A stretch of 18,872 nt of DNA from Deinococcus marmoris DSM 12784 (GCF_000701405.1 NZ_JNIV01000087.1:1-18872); one strand, 5' to 3'; counted from the stretch's first letter, positions 1 to 7,892 are shown. The notes: generated by a model not told the origin, from the letters alone. Program-made: numbers and translations.

Positions 1-278
1 TGCTCATCTGGCGTTAACAGCGTGGGTGCACCTGTATTGCCGTGTCGTGCATCCGCGAGACCGTCCAGGCCCTGAGCGTGATACCGGGCGAGCAGGGTGT
101 AAGCGCTCATCCGACTGTAGCGGGTGAGCGCTAACAGGTCAGGAAGGGAGCGTCCTTCTGCCAGGAGCGCAAAGAATTGCGCTCTACGACGCTGAACGGC
201 ACAGGTGCTGGTTTTGAAGAGCTGCCAGAAATCGGCGGCGTCATGTTGAAGAGGTTGACTGAAAGCGTTGGACTTCAT
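1..278 (-). CDS. IS630-type transposase, N-terminal part (runs off left edge)
   Basis: An open frame starts at ATG (complement of 276-278) and stays open for 92 codons to the window edge. The product begins MKSNAFSQPLQHDAADFW. It contains a helix-turn-helix-like stretch (RRAQFFALLAEGRSLPDLL, then YSRMSAYTLLARY) followed by the GLDGLADARHGN type of motif. That pattern, HTH then G-LADR-G-P, is typical of the N-terminal DNA-binding region of IS630-family transposases. The catalytic DDE domain would lie outside the window. The family call rests on this motif and on the TA junction; it could also be a related winged-helix transposase type. Confidence 0.7.
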   Translation of the reverse strand, partial: MKSNAFSQPLQHDAADFWQLFKTSTCAVQRRRAQFFALLAEGRSLPDLLALTRYSRMSAYTLLARYHAQGLDGLADARHGNTGAPTLLTPDE

Positions 279-313
279 GGCATATATTGTAAAATATTTA
301 ATCGGAGTCCGTA
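1..313 (-). mobile_element. IS630-type insertion sequence, terminal part, inserted in macB
   Basis: This is the 5' end of an insertion sequence that continues past the left edge. Its outer end reads, on the minus strand, TACGGACTCCGATTAAATAT and sits directly against macB coding sequence. A TA dinucleotide at 312-313 lies at the junction, as expected for IS630/Tc1-type insertion at TA. The last macB codons are read straight into the element and stop within it. The local base composition (AT-rich, around 279-300) differs from the GC-rich neighbours. The other end and the second TA copy lie outside the window, so the element's length and exact name cannot be given. Confidence 0.75.
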
Positions 314-549
314 TAACTGCCCGCGCTGGGGCGGTCCAGCAGGCCGATGATCTGCATTAGGGTGGTCTTGCCGCTGCCCGACGGTCCCATCAGGGCCACC
401 ATCTCGCCCTGGGCGATCTGCACGTCCACGCCTTTGAGGGCTTCAAAGACCATCTCACCCTGTTCGTAAATCTTGCGGACGCCGCGCAGGTCCACGACGG
501 GGGGTGTGGGCAGGGGTGCGGAGACTCCAGGCACCTGGGGAGCGGTCAT
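298..549 (-). pseudogene. macB: macB-like ABC transporter ATPase, truncated by IS insertion
   Basis: Only the N-terminal ~78 codons of a MacB/LolD-type ABC ATPase are present. Residues 19-78 carry the typical beginning (VVDLRGVRKIYEQGE), the Walker A motif GPSGSGKTT, and the MQIIGLLDRPSAGSY segment that follows it in this family. After the Tyr codon the frame enters the insertion sequence, adds TDSD and stops. Signature (LSGGQ), Walker B and the permease part are missing; they may lie beyond the element, outside the window. The start ATG overlaps the macA stop as ATGA, so it was the last visible cistron of the efflux operon. In intact systems MacB powers export through MacA and TolC. The efflux pump is probably inactive unless another ATPase substitutes. 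Confidence 0.85.
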
Positions 550-1913
550 CGCCCACCCCCGAAGCCGACGCCAGGGATGGCCCTGCCAGGGGTCCGGGTG
601 CCGGGGTTGCCGGAGGTTCCAGTGCTGCGTGCCGTGCCGGGAACGATCACCTCCTGCCCCGCTTCCAACCCCTCGGTCACCACAGTGTTGGTGCCGTCCG
701 TGGCCCCGGTGGTCACGCGCACCCGCTCTGGCTCGGCGTCCGGCGTGGCCCCCGGCACCTGCACGTAGCTGCGTGCCCTGACGGTTTCAATGGCCTTGCT
801 GGGCACCAGCAGGCCGCGTTCCTCAGACTGAACGATCTCGGCCTCGGCGGTCATGCCGCTGCGAAGCTGGCCGTCCGGGTTGGGCAACGTCACGGTGGCG
901 GTAAACACACTGATGCCGCTGGCCTGCGTGGCCCCCGGCGACACGCGCGCCACTTTGCCGATGAAGGTCTGGGTGTCGTAGGCGTCCAGCGTGACCTCCG
1001 CCGTCTGCCCGGCCTGCACACCCGCGATCTCGGTCTCGTCAATCTGGACCGGCAGGTTCACGCTGGTGTCGTCCAGCAGGGTCAGGATGGTGGCCCCGCT
1101 GCTGACCACCGTTCCGGCGTCCGCACTCACGGTGCTGACCACGCCGTTGATCGGGGCGTACAGTTTGAGGCTGGCACGCGCCTGCTGGGCGGTTTCCAGC
1201 GCGGCCTGCGCCTGTTGCACGGCGATTTGCGCCCCGCGCAGGGTCTCGGCGTCACTGCTCTGACCGGTGGTGGTCTGGGTCTGGGCGGCGTTCAGGGAGG
1301 CGCGGGCGCTGTCCAGGGTGAGCTGCGCCTTGGTCACGTTGGCCTGTGCCGCGTTCAGATCGGAAGTGGAGAGTGCGCCGATGGCGTGGAGCTGCCGCTG
1401 CCCGTCCAGGGTGCGCTGTGCCTCGGCCAGCGTTTGCTGCGCTCCGGTCACGCCCCCCTGGGCGCTGGTCACGCTGCTGGAGCGCCCTGCCGCGCTGCCG
1501 GCCTGTGAGGCGCGGGTGGCATCCAGGCTGGCTCGCGCCCTGTCCAGATTGAGCTGGGCGGTCTGCACGCTCTGCTCCACCGCGTCGCTGCTGAGCTGGG
1601 TCAGCAGTTGGCCCTTGGCCACGCGCTCGCCCACCGGCGGCACGGCCCCCACCGTCCCGGCCAGCTCGGCTCCCACCGTGCGGGTGGCGGCGGCCTCCAG
1701 CGTGCCGGGACCGTTGACACTGATCCGCAGCACACCGTTCTGCACGGCCTGGGTAGTGATGGTGGGCGCGGTCACGGCAGTCCCGGCCCCGGTGCGCGCC
1801 AGGTACACGCCGCCGCCCACGCTGCCCAGCAGCAAGGCCCCCAGCACCAGGACCGGCCAGCGGCGGCGGGGCGGGGATGTGTGCGCTGCCTTTCCCTTTG
1901 CGGTGGCGGTCAC
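546..1913 (-). CDS. macA: MacA/HlyD-type periplasmic adaptor subunit of an efflux pump
   Basis: The 455-residue product is a membrane-fusion (RND/HlyD-type) adaptor linking an inner-membrane MacB-like ABC transporter to a TolC-like outer-membrane channel. A single N-terminal membrane anchor covers about residues 19-40 (PVLVLGALLLGSVGGGVYLA). Then come a first lipoyl half (GTVGAVPPVGERVAKGQLL), a long Ala/Gln-rich alpha-hairpin (about 110-250), the second lipoyl half (LYAPINGVVSTVSADAGTVV) and beta-barrel and membrane-proximal domains. The C-terminus is Gly/Arg/Thr-rich. The start is GTG, overlapping the stop of the upstream tolC-like gene (TGTGA), so translation is probably coupled. Length is slightly above the usual 370-400, accounted for by the hairpin and the tail. 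Confidence 0.88.
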   Translation of the reverse strand: MTATAKGKAAHTSPPRRRWPVLVLGALLLGSVGGGVYLARTGAGTAVTAPTITTQAVQNGVLRISVNGPGTLEAAATRTVGAELAGTVGAVPPVGERVAKGQLLTQLSSDAVEQSVQTAQLNLDRARASLDATRASQAGSAAGRSSSVTSAQGGVTGAQQTLAEAQRTLDGQRQLHAIGALSTSDLNAAQANVTKAQLTLDSARASLNAAQTQTTTGQSSDAETLRGAQIAVQQAQAALETAQQARASLKLYAPINGVVSTVSADAGTVVSSGATILTLLDDTSVNLPVQIDETEIAGVQAGQTAEVTLDAYDTQTFIGKVARVSPGATQASGISVFTATVTLPNPDGQLRSGMTAEAEIVQSEERGLLVPSKAIETVRARSYVQVPGATPDAEPERVRVTTGATDGTNTVVTEGLEAGQEVIVPGTARSTGTSGNPGTRTPGRAIPGVGFGGGR

Positions 1914-2977
1914 AGCGTCCCGCCGATGCCCGTCAGGTTCTGTCCGCTCGCCACCGACAGCGCGGCCAGGGCCTCCAGCACATTGTCCTGCGCCTGGAGG
2001 CGGGCGAACTGCGCTTTTTTCAGGGCCAGTTGCGAGAGCTGCAACTCCACGGCGCTGATGGTGCCGCTCTTGAGGCGGGCGGCGTCCTGGGTGTAGGTCT
2101 TGCTGGCCGCCGTCTCCCGCGCCCCGGCGACCGAGAGCAGTTCATAACTGTTCTGGGCGGTCTGGTACGCGCTCGCCAGCGTCTGTGTGGAACTTTTCGA
2201 GGCGCTGTCCACACTGCGCTGCGCGTTTGCCAGGGCGGTGCGGGCGTCCTGCAAGGTGCGGGCCGGGGTGAAGTCGTTGTCGGCCAGCTTGACGTTCAGT
2301 TGCGCGGCGGCCAGCTCATTGTTCGCCGACACCTGCGCGGTCAGCGTGTTCAATCCTGCCTGCAATTTGCCCAGGGTGATACTGAGTTTCGGCGCAGGCA
2401 CGGCCCCCGCCGCCCCCACGCCGCTCCCCAACCCGGTCAGGGTGGACAGCCGCGCACTGGCCAGACTCACCTGCGCTCTGGCGTCGGCCAGATTCTGCTG
2501 GCTGCCCGACAGCGTGTTCTGGGCGTTGTTCACGTCCAGCGCGGTGGCGTTGCCGATGCCCTGTTTGACCTGGGCGACCTGCACGGCCTTGCTGTCCACC
2601 GAGACTTGCAGCGTCTGAAGTTCCACGTTCTCCTGCGCTTCCAGCAGCGCCGTGAACGCCGTGACGGTGCTCTGCATGGTGTTCATCCGTGCGCCGCGTA
2701 GCGCTGCCTGGGCCTGTGATTCACCACCGGAGGCGTTCAGCTTGGCGGCCACCAGCGCGCTGGGATCGGCCTGCGCGGCGCGGCTGGCCGCCTGCGCCTT
2801 GTCCAGGTTGGCCTGGGCGGTCTTCACGTCGGCGTTATTGGTCAGGGCGGCAGTGACGGCGGCGGCGGCGGCGGTGACGTTGGGCGTGGTCTGGGCGGCG
2901 GCCACCCCAAAAGCGAGGGCAGCGGTCAGGAGGATTCGGCTGCGTATTTTGTCGGGACGTGTTTTGGTGGGATTCAT
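1910..2977 (-). CDS. TolC-family outer membrane efflux protein (short, second of a tandem pair)
   Basis: A 355-residue protein begins with a signal peptide (basic KTRPDKIRSR, then LLTAALAFGVAAAQ, likely cleavage after AAAQ). The rest is Ala/Gln/Leu-rich with long heptad-like helices (for example VTAALTNNADVKTAQANLDKAQAAS and LAASAYQ-type repeats), the look of TolC coiled-coil domains. It is shorter than typical TolC proteins (about 420-490 residues), so one domain may be reduced. Its ATG overlaps the preceding tolC-like stop (ATGA) and its own stop overlaps macA. Role inferred from context: outer-membrane duct of the MacAB-type pump, or a partner of the neighbouring TolC-like protein. Confidence 0.75.
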   Translation of the reverse strand: MNPTKTRPDKIRSRILLTAALAFGVAAAQTTPNVTAAAAAVTAALTNNADVKTAQANLDKAQAASRAAQADPSALVAAKLNASGGESQAQAALRGARMNTMQSTVTAFTALLEAQENVELQTLQVSVDSKAVQVAQVKQGIGNATALDVNNAQNTLSGSQQNLADARAQVSLASARLSTLTGLGSGVGAAGAVPAPKLSITLGKLQAGLNTLTAQVSANNELAAAQLNVKLADNDFTPARTLQDARTALANAQRSVDSASKSSTQTLASAYQTAQNSYELLSVAGARETAASKTYTQDAARLKSGTISAVELQLSQLALKKAQFARLQAQDNVLEALAALSVASGQNLTGIGGTL

Positions 2978-4350
2978 TGGGGGCCTCCGGCGGCGTTTTG
3001 AAGCTGGATCAAGTTGGTCTGGGCGGTGATGCGGGCGGACAGCAGGTCACGCCCCGCCTGCGCCAGATCGAGTTCGGCAGCGCTTACGTCGTCTGCCGTC
3101 CCCGTTCCGGCCTGAAGGCGGGTCTGGGCGGTGTCCAGCGCCAGTTGTGCCAACTGCACGGCAGTGACGCGGGTTTGCACGGTGATCAGGCCCGTCTGGA
3201 GGGTGCTGTAGCGGATCCGCACGTCCAGTTCCGCGTTTTGCTGCGCCACGTTCAAGGACAGTTGCGCCTGCGAGACCCCGGCGTCGGCGGCGGACAGTTG
3301 CGCTTTCTGGGCGGGCGAGTACACCACGTAGCTGCCGGTGATGCTGGCGCTCAGGCGGCTGGAGCTGCCCGTGGCACTGCCCCCCAGCGGCAGGCTGTAG
3401 CCCGCGCTCAGGGTGCCCTGTTGCAGATTCAGCGCCGTGGTGAGTCCACCGCTGCCACTGGGGCCGTAGCGCACGCTGGCGGTCAGGTCCGGCAACATGG
3501 CCTCGCGCTGCTGGGTGGTCAGGGTTTCCTGCGCGGCACTCAGCGTGTTCTGGGCCTGAATGACGTCGCTTTGTAGGGCGCGGGCCTGGGCCACCAGCAC
3601 GGCGACATCCGGCAGGGTCACGTTTTCAGATGGCTGGGTGCTGAAAGTCACGTCGTCGACTGAACTGCCCAGCGCCGCCTCCAGTCCGCGCCGCGCCGCG
3701 TCCAGACTGGCGCTGGCCTGCACCCCCGCGCCCTGGGCGCTTTGCACGGCGGCCTGGGCGCTCAACACGTTTCCGGCGGTGGCGTTGCCGCTGCCCTGCT
3801 GGGTTTGCGCCACGGTCAACTGGCGCTGGCGCAGGGCCAGGGTGCGGCCAGCGATGTCCACGTCCTGCGCCCCCAGCACGGCGGCGAGGTACTGCTGCGC
3901 CACGTTCAACCTCGCCGAGTTCTGGGTGGCGTTCAGTTTGGCCTGGGCCAGCGCCAGCCCGCGCTCAGCCGTTTGCAGGCCACTTTGATTGCTGGACCAC
4001 GGCAGTAGGCCCAGGCTGATGTTCACGCCCGCCGCGCCACTCAGGCTGCTGGCGGTGGCCGCGCCGTCCGCCGTGGCGGTGCCCGCGCCGGTGTACCCGG
4101 CGTTGCCGTTGACGCTGACCGTCAGCCCCAGCGCGGTGCGCGCCGCGTTCAGGTTCGTCTGGGCGGTCTGCACGCTCAACCGCGCGGCGGTGACGCTGGG
4201 GGCCGCCTCCAGCCGGGAAAGGGCATCCTCCAGCGTGAAAGATGTGGCGGTTTGCGCCGGGGCCACGCCGCACAGCGCCAGCGTCAGGGAAACCAGTGTC
4301 GGTGAGAGTCGCCGCCAGGGGGGCGGCCTTGAGAATCGGGAGGGGTTCAT
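2974..4350 (-). CDS. TolC-family outer membrane efflux protein (first of a tandem pair)
   Basis: A 458-residue TolC-like protein, a normal length for the family. The N-terminus is a signal peptide (RFSRPPPWRRLSPTLVSLTLALCGVAPAQ). The mature part opens with SFTLEDALSRLEAAPSVTAARLSVQTAQTNL, the classical start of the TolC/OEP repeat, and a second OEP-type repeat follows the central beta-strand-like region near residues 250-300. Helices are Ala/Gln-rich and heptad-like throughout. It is the promoter-proximal gene of the operon; its stop overlaps the start of the shorter TolC-like gene. Likely function: outer-membrane channel for small-molecule or peptide efflux. Having two different TolC-like genes in tandem is unusual. 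Confidence 0.85.
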   Translation of the reverse strand: MNPSRFSRPPPWRRLSPTLVSLTLALCGVAPAQTATSFTLEDALSRLEAAPSVTAARLSVQTAQTNLNAARTALGLTVSVNGNAGYTGAGTATADGAATASSLSGAAGVNISLGLLPWSSNQSGLQTAERGLALAQAKLNATQNSARLNVAQQYLAAVLGAQDVDIAGRTLALRQRQLTVAQTQQGSGNATAGNVLSAQAAVQSAQGAGVQASASLDAARRGLEAALGSSVDDVTFSTQPSENVTLPDVAVLVAQARALQSDVIQAQNTLSAAQETLTTQQREAMLPDLTASVRYGPSGSGGLTTALNLQQGTLSAGYSLPLGGSATGSSSRLSASITGSYVVYSPAQKAQLSAADAGVSQAQLSLNVAQQNAELDVRIRYSTLQTGLITVQTRVTAVQLAQLALDTAQTRLQAGTGTADDVSAAELDLAQAGRDLLSARITAQTNLIQLQNAAGGPQ

Positions 4351-4516
4351 GCGCCGCAGTCTGTTGGGGGGCTGCTAAGACTCCGCGCAGGCTTTTCGAA
4401 GATTTGGCGAAGACCCCTTGGATAGCGCTGGAACGGGGAAAAGAGTCAACTGGGCAGCAGAACTTCGCATTTCCGCCTTCGTTCACTCTTCACGCGGCGG
4501 GACTACGCTAGGAGGC
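4351..4516. promoter_or_regulatory. Divergent promoter region between efflux operon and two-component genes
   Basis: This 166-bp stretch has no convincing gene. It contains a direct repeat CGAAGA at 4397-4402 and 4408-4413, an 11-bp period, which is the geometry favoured by OmpR-type regulators binding as tandem dimers. A candidate -10 (TACGCT, 4504-4509) lies 7 nt before the upstream-ORF ATG, with TTCACT at 4482-4487 as a weak -35. On the minus strand a weak -10-like CAGACT lies 7 nt before the tolC ATG. The layout suggests the divergently encoded regulator controls both directions, but this is inference. Confidence 0.45.
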
Positions 4517-4603
4517 ATGAACCGAACACGCACATTACACGCGGAAACTGGGCGGCACGTCAGCCTGCGTCCTGCCCACCCCTCTCCTGGACGCTGCCCA
4601 TGA
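4517..4603 (+). CDS. 28-aa upstream ORF coupled to the response regulator
   Basis: The peptide begins MNRTRTLHAETGRHVS and ends PSPGRCP. Its TGA (4601-4603) overlaps the response-regulator ATG (4600-4602) as ATGA. Directly before its ATG is AGGAGG, a consensus Shine-Dalgarno but only 1 nt from the start, which is closer than optimal. A -10-like TACGCT ends 7 nt before the ATG, so transcription could begin at or next to the ATG and leave the SD-like bases untranscribed. The regulator itself has no clear SD (CTGGACGCTGCCC precedes it), so ribosomes finishing this ORF may be what initiates the regulator. The peptide matches nothing I recognise; it may matter only for being translated. Confidence 0.5.
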   Translation: MNRTRTLHAETGRHVSLRPAHPSPGRCP

Positions 4604-5283
4604 GCGCCTTGATTCTGATCGTGGAAGACGAGCCGCAACTGGCCGAGATTCTTGAAGCCTACGCCCGCCAGGAGGGCTACCTCACCGAGCGGGCCGGGGA
4701 CGGCCTGAGCGCCCTGAGCGCCTTCCGCGCCGCCAGCCCGGACCTGATTCTGCTGGACATCATGCTGCCCGGCAAGAGCGGCCTGGAGGTACTGAAAACG
4801 GTGCGGGCCGATGGCAGCACCCCCGTGATTCTGGTCACCGCCCGCGCCGAGGAGACCGATCAGATCGTGGGCCTGGAACTGGGCGCAGACGATTACGTGG
4901 TCAAGCCGTTTCGCCCACGGGAGGTGATGGCCCGCGTCAAGGCCGTGCTGCGCCGCGCGAGTGCCGCCCTGGACGACGCCGAGAAACCGCTGCGCGTCGG
5001 CCCGCTGGAGGTGGACCCGCGCGCTGTGATCGCCCGCGTCAACGGACAGGTGCTGACCCTGACCCCCGCCGAATTCCGGCTGCTGTTTCATCTGGCCGAG
5101 TCGCCGGGGCGGGCCTTTTCCCGTGAGGAACTGCTCTCCGCAGCCCTGCCTGACTCCGAGGCGCTGGAACGTGTCGTGGACGCGCACCTGGCCGGGGTGC
5201 GGCGCAAGCTGGACGCGGCGGGGGCGGCAGGACTCCTGCGAACTGTACGCGGCGTGGGCTACCGGCTGGAGGCGGCGGGTTGA
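4600..5283 (+). CDS. OmpR/PhoB-family response regulator
   Basis: A 227-residue two-domain regulator. Residues 1-118 form the receiver: acidic pocket E9/D10, phospho-acceptor D53 (LILLDIMLPG), the conserved Thr in VILVTARAEE and Lys in DDYVVKPF. Residues 130-225 form an OmpR-type winged helix (VGPLEVDPRAVIARVNGQVLTLTPAEFRLL, ending VRGVGYRLE). It should be phosphorylated by the kinase encoded next, whose TTG start overlaps its TGA. Because it is divergent from the efflux operon, it probably controls that operon and itself, comparable to BaeR or CpxR systems. The ATG was chosen because the receiver begins immediately after it and it overlaps the 28-aa upstream ORF. Confidence 0.9.
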   Translation: MSALILIVEDEPQLAEILEAYARQEGYLTERAGDGLSALSAFRAASPDLILLDIMLPGKSGLEVLKTVRADGSTPVILVTARAEETDQIVGLELGADDYVVKPFRPREVMARVKAVLRRASAALDDAEKPLRVGPLEVDPRAVIARVNGQVLTLTPAEFRLLFHLAESPGRAFSREELLSAALPDSEALERVVDAHLAGVRRKLDAAGAAGLLRTVRGVGYRLEAAG

Positions 5284-6572
5284 CCAGACCACCTGCTCCT
5301 GCCAAACGGCGCGGCCTGTCGCTGGGGGTCACGCTGCTGCTGGCGATGCTGTCGGTGGTGCTTCTGTCGGTGGGCAGCACCTTTGCGTTCTCCAATCTGG
5401 CGGTGCGAAATGAATTCCGCCGCCTGCCACCAGATGTTCAGCAGTACCTACGCGCCCAGCAGGAGGCGCAGCGCCGGGGTGAAACCACCGTGACCGCTAC
5501 GCCGCCTTCCTGCCCCGCCCTCCTGGGGCCCCAGTGGCCGCCGGGGGTGGGCCTGCAACCGGGCCAGTCCACTTTAGAAAGCACCCGTCCAGTGGCCGGA
5601 ACGGCAGGCCGGCGTAGCGATGCAAGCAGCCCGGCACGCCGGTTCGGATCGCGCAATCAGGACTTTCTCAAAGACATTCAGCAGAGTCTGGTGCAGGTGG
5701 GTCTGGTGGCAGCGGCGGCCTCGGCGCTGCTGGCTTTCCTGCTCTCCCGGCGGCTGGCCCGGCCCATTCTGGCAGTCTCGGCAGCGGCGGCGGGCATGGC
5801 CAGAGGGGACCTCAGCATCCGTGCGCCCGTTCTCAGAGGCGAGCGCGAACTGGCGGAACTGGCGAGCAACTTCAACGAGATGGCTGACAACCTCCAGGCC
5901 CTGGAAAATGAGCGGCGGCAGGCGGTGGCCGACATCGCCCACGAACTGCGCACCCCGCTGGCGATCATGCAGGCGCGGCTGGACGCCCTGGAAGACGGGG
6001 TGTACTCCCTGAACCCCGATCAGGTGGCGCTGCTCAGCGAGCAGACCCAGCAGCTCACGCGGCTGGTGGATGACCTGCGGACCCTGACGCTGGCGGAGGC
6101 GGGCCGGCTGAGCCTGCACACGGAGACGCTTGACCTGACCCGCCTGACTGCCGGGGTGGTCCGTGACCTGAAGGACCGAGCGGGGGCGCGCGGCATCGCG
6201 CTGCATCTGAACGCCCCCGCGCCCACGCCGCTGAGCGCCGATGCCGGACGGGTGCGTCAGATTGCCGTCAATCTGCTGGAAAATGCGCTCCAACACGCTG
6301 CCGGGCGGGTGCAGGCCAGCGTCATGACCGAGGGCGACTCGGCGCTGCTGCATGTGGACGACGACGGCCCCGGTATTCCCGAGGGGAGCCGTGAGGCGGT
6401 GTTCACGCGCTTCCTGCGGCTGGACAGCAGCCGCACGCGCGGCACCGGCGGCAGCGGGTTGGGGCTGGCGATTGTGCAGGAACTGGCCCAGGCGCATGGC
6501 GGCTCGGCGCAGGCCGGGCAGAGTCCGCTGGGCGGGGCGCGCTTCACGGTGCGGTTGCCCACCGGTGGATAG
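5280..6572 (+). CDS. BaeS-type membrane sensor histidine kinase
   Basis: A 430-residue sensor kinase. Membrane segment 1 spans about residues 13-36, then comes an extracytoplasmic region of about 100 residues rich in Pro/Arg/Gln, membrane segment 2 about 138-160 (VQVGLVAAAASALLAFLLS), a HAMP domain, and the dimerisation H-box DIAHELRTPLAI with the phospho-accepting His221. The ATPase shows the N-box (NLLENAL), G1 (DDDGPGIP) and G2 (GTGGSGLGL). The start is TTG overlapping the regulator's stop (TTGA), implying translational coupling. The partner is the regulator just upstream. Right after its TAG begins an IS3-type transposase remnant, so its natural 3' flank has been replaced, but the protein looks complete. 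Confidence 0.88.
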   Translation: MTRPPAPAKRRGLSLGVTLLLAMLSVVLLSVGSTFAFSNLAVRNEFRRLPPDVQQYLRAQQEAQRRGETTVTATPPSCPALLGPQWPPGVGLQPGQSTLESTRPVAGTAGRRSDASSPARRFGSRNQDFLKDIQQSLVQVGLVAAAASALLAFLLSRRLARPILAVSAAAAGMARGDLSIRAPVLRGERELAELASNFNEMADNLQALENERRQAVADIAHELRTPLAIMQARLDALEDGVYSLNPDQVALLSEQTQQLTRLVDDLRTLTLAEAGRLSLHTETLDLTRLTAGVVRDLKDRAGARGIALHLNAPAPTPLSADAGRVRQIAVNLLENALQHAAGRVQASVMTEGDSALLHVDDDGPGIPEGSREAVFTRFLRLDSSRTRGTGGSGLGLAIVQELAQAHGGSAQAGQSPLGGARFTVRLPTGG

Positions 6573-6922
6573 GTGGGTCTCAACTGCTCCATCGCCACAG
6601 GATCGAAAACGACATCGTGATGATGTCGGATGGTGGGTCAGATTGCACATCGCAGACGTTCAGACAGGTCTGTGAGGCGGTGGGCTGCTGGATCAGGGCG
6701 AAGATGTCGCAGCACGGTGGGATGGGGATTCTGGAACGGGTCAACCGAAATCTGAAATACGAGTGGATTTCCCGGCAGGAGGTGCGGTCCATCACCGAAC
6801 TTCGCGTCCAATGCGCTCAATTCCAGCATTGGCAGAACATGGAGAGGCTGCACTCGGCACTGGGATATGCGTATCTCTGGGACAAACTGGTCGCAGCGGC
6901 GAAGTCTCTCTTCGCCGCTTGA
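6573..6922 (+). pseudogene. IS3-type transposase remnant (C-terminal integrase core)
   Basis: This frame encodes only the end of an rve/integrase-core transposase. DIVMMSDGGSDCTSQTF carries the second catalytic Asp, ILERVNRNLKYEW carries the final Glu, and LHSALGYAYLWDKL is the family's typical C-terminus. The first catalytic Asp and the whole N-terminal half are absent; the frame simply opens out of the histidine-kinase stop region. No terminal repeats or target duplication are visible. It is a dead fragment, left by an older insertion or deletion between the kinase and pprA. Confidence 0.8.
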
Positions 6923-6951
6923 CGGGATGCTTGGAGCACTCCCGACCATGT

Positions 6952-7857
6952 TCAGCGCAGATCGCTCCGCAGCAGCTCGACCATGCCCCTGACGGCGCGT
7001 TCCTGCATGGCCTTCAGCTCATCGGCGGTGGTTTTCTGGGCGGCGCGCACTGCCGCAAAATCGCGGGCATCCTCCCCGGTCAGGCGCGTCACGCTGCTCT
7101 GCACGGTGAAGTGCGTCTCGGGCAGGCTGCCGAGGTTGCGCTCGGCGTCCTTGTGGCGCGCACTCAGGAAGGCTTGCAGCAGGCCCCCCCTGGCGCTGCG
7201 CTCCATCAATTCGCGTTGCAGGGCGCGGTCCTTAATCCCCTGGATGGCGTCCCAGGCGGCGTCGCCCAGCAATTGCGTTGCGTTGACGGGCTGGGCGTAT
7301 TCGGTGGCCGTGACCTCCTGGCCGCCTTCGGTGCGCCGCCAGATTCGCAGGAACAGGCCGCGCTCCGGGGTCCACAGCGTCTCGAAATCGCGGGCGTCCT
7401 CGATCAGCACGCGCAACTGCGCCTGGCTCTTGATTGTCGTGCGCCAGCCCTCGCCCAGCACGCTCCAGTCGCTCAGGCCGTCGGCATTGGGCGCGCTGAG
7501 ACTGGCGTAACTGCGCGCCAGATGTTCAGAGTCCTCCCCCGTGCGGCCCACCAGGGTCTTGCCCGCAAACAGTTGAATCTCGCCCGTGTCGGTCAGCGCC
7601 GCGCGGTGTTCCAGATGATGCAGGCCGTAGCCCCAGCGGTCCAGCGCCCCACGCAGCAGGGCCGTGAGCTGGGCGTCGGCGGTGGCCGGGTCCGCCACGA
7701 TCCCGGTCACGTCAGCGTCGATCTGCGCGGTGGTCAGCAGCCGCTGAAAACCCGTGGCGTTGCTGGGAACCGCGTCGCCGGGCACTGGGGCAGGCGTGTC
7801 CTTGCGGCGGCTTCCCGATTGGCGGGTGGCGGATTGGCGGGCAGTCGTTTCGCTCAT
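6952..7857 (-). CDS. pprA: PprA, pleiotropic DNA-repair protein
   Basis: The 301-residue product matches my recollection of Deinococcus PprA along its length. Recognisable blocks are DRWGYGLHHLEHRAALTDTG, VLIEDARDFETLW, LGDAAWDAIQGIKDRALQRE, LLQAFLSARHKDAERNLGSL and PETHFTVQSSV. D. radiodurans PprA is 284 residues; the extra length here is an N-terminal Ser/Arg/Pro-rich tail. PprA binds broken or nicked DNA, stimulates ligation and helps chromosome segregation after irradiation. The start is the ATG at 7857 (MSETTARQ), not the longer frame that would run back into a MITE-like element. A TATAAT ending 6 nt before the ATG implies a leaderless mRNA. The gene stands alone, minus strand, beside the IS3 remnant. 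Confidence 0.9.
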   Translation of the reverse strand: MSETTARQSATRQSGSRRKDTPAPVPGDAVPSNATGFQRLLTTAQIDADVTGIVADPATADAQLTALLRGALDRWGYGLHHLEHRAALTDTGEIQLFAGKTLVGRTGEDSEHLARSYASLSAPNADGLSDWSVLGEGWRTTIKSQAQLRVLIEDARDFETLWTPERGLFLRIWRRTEGGQEVTATEYAQPVNATQLLGDAAWDAIQGIKDRALQRELMERSARGGLLQAFLSARHKDAERNLGSLPETHFTVQSSVTRLTGEDARDFAAVRAAQKTTADELKAMQERAVRGMVELLRSDLR

Positions 7858-7863
7858 ACCGTA

Positions 7864-7892
7864 ATTATAGAGGATTTTTGCGGCCCTGTCTG
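7864..7892 (-). promoter_or_regulatory. Probable leaderless promoter of pprA
   Basis: On the minus strand a perfect TATAAT (7864-7869) lies 6 nt from the pprA ATG, so the start site would be at or next to the ATG. A partial -35, CAGACA (7887-7892), lies 17 bp further upstream. I saw no copy of the 17-bp radiation/desiccation response palindrome (TTATGTCATTGACATAA type) between 7858 and 8000. Confidence 0.65.

Noticed and set aside
504..2701. Long plus-strand frames opposite macA and tolC
   Set aside because: They are shadows of GC-rich Ala-rich coding sequence, with no motifs or ribosome sites.
4483..5292. 269-codon minus-strand frame opposite the response regulator
   Set aside because: The plus strand encodes a clear OmpR-type regulator; the antisense translation is Gln/Gly/His-rich without motifs.
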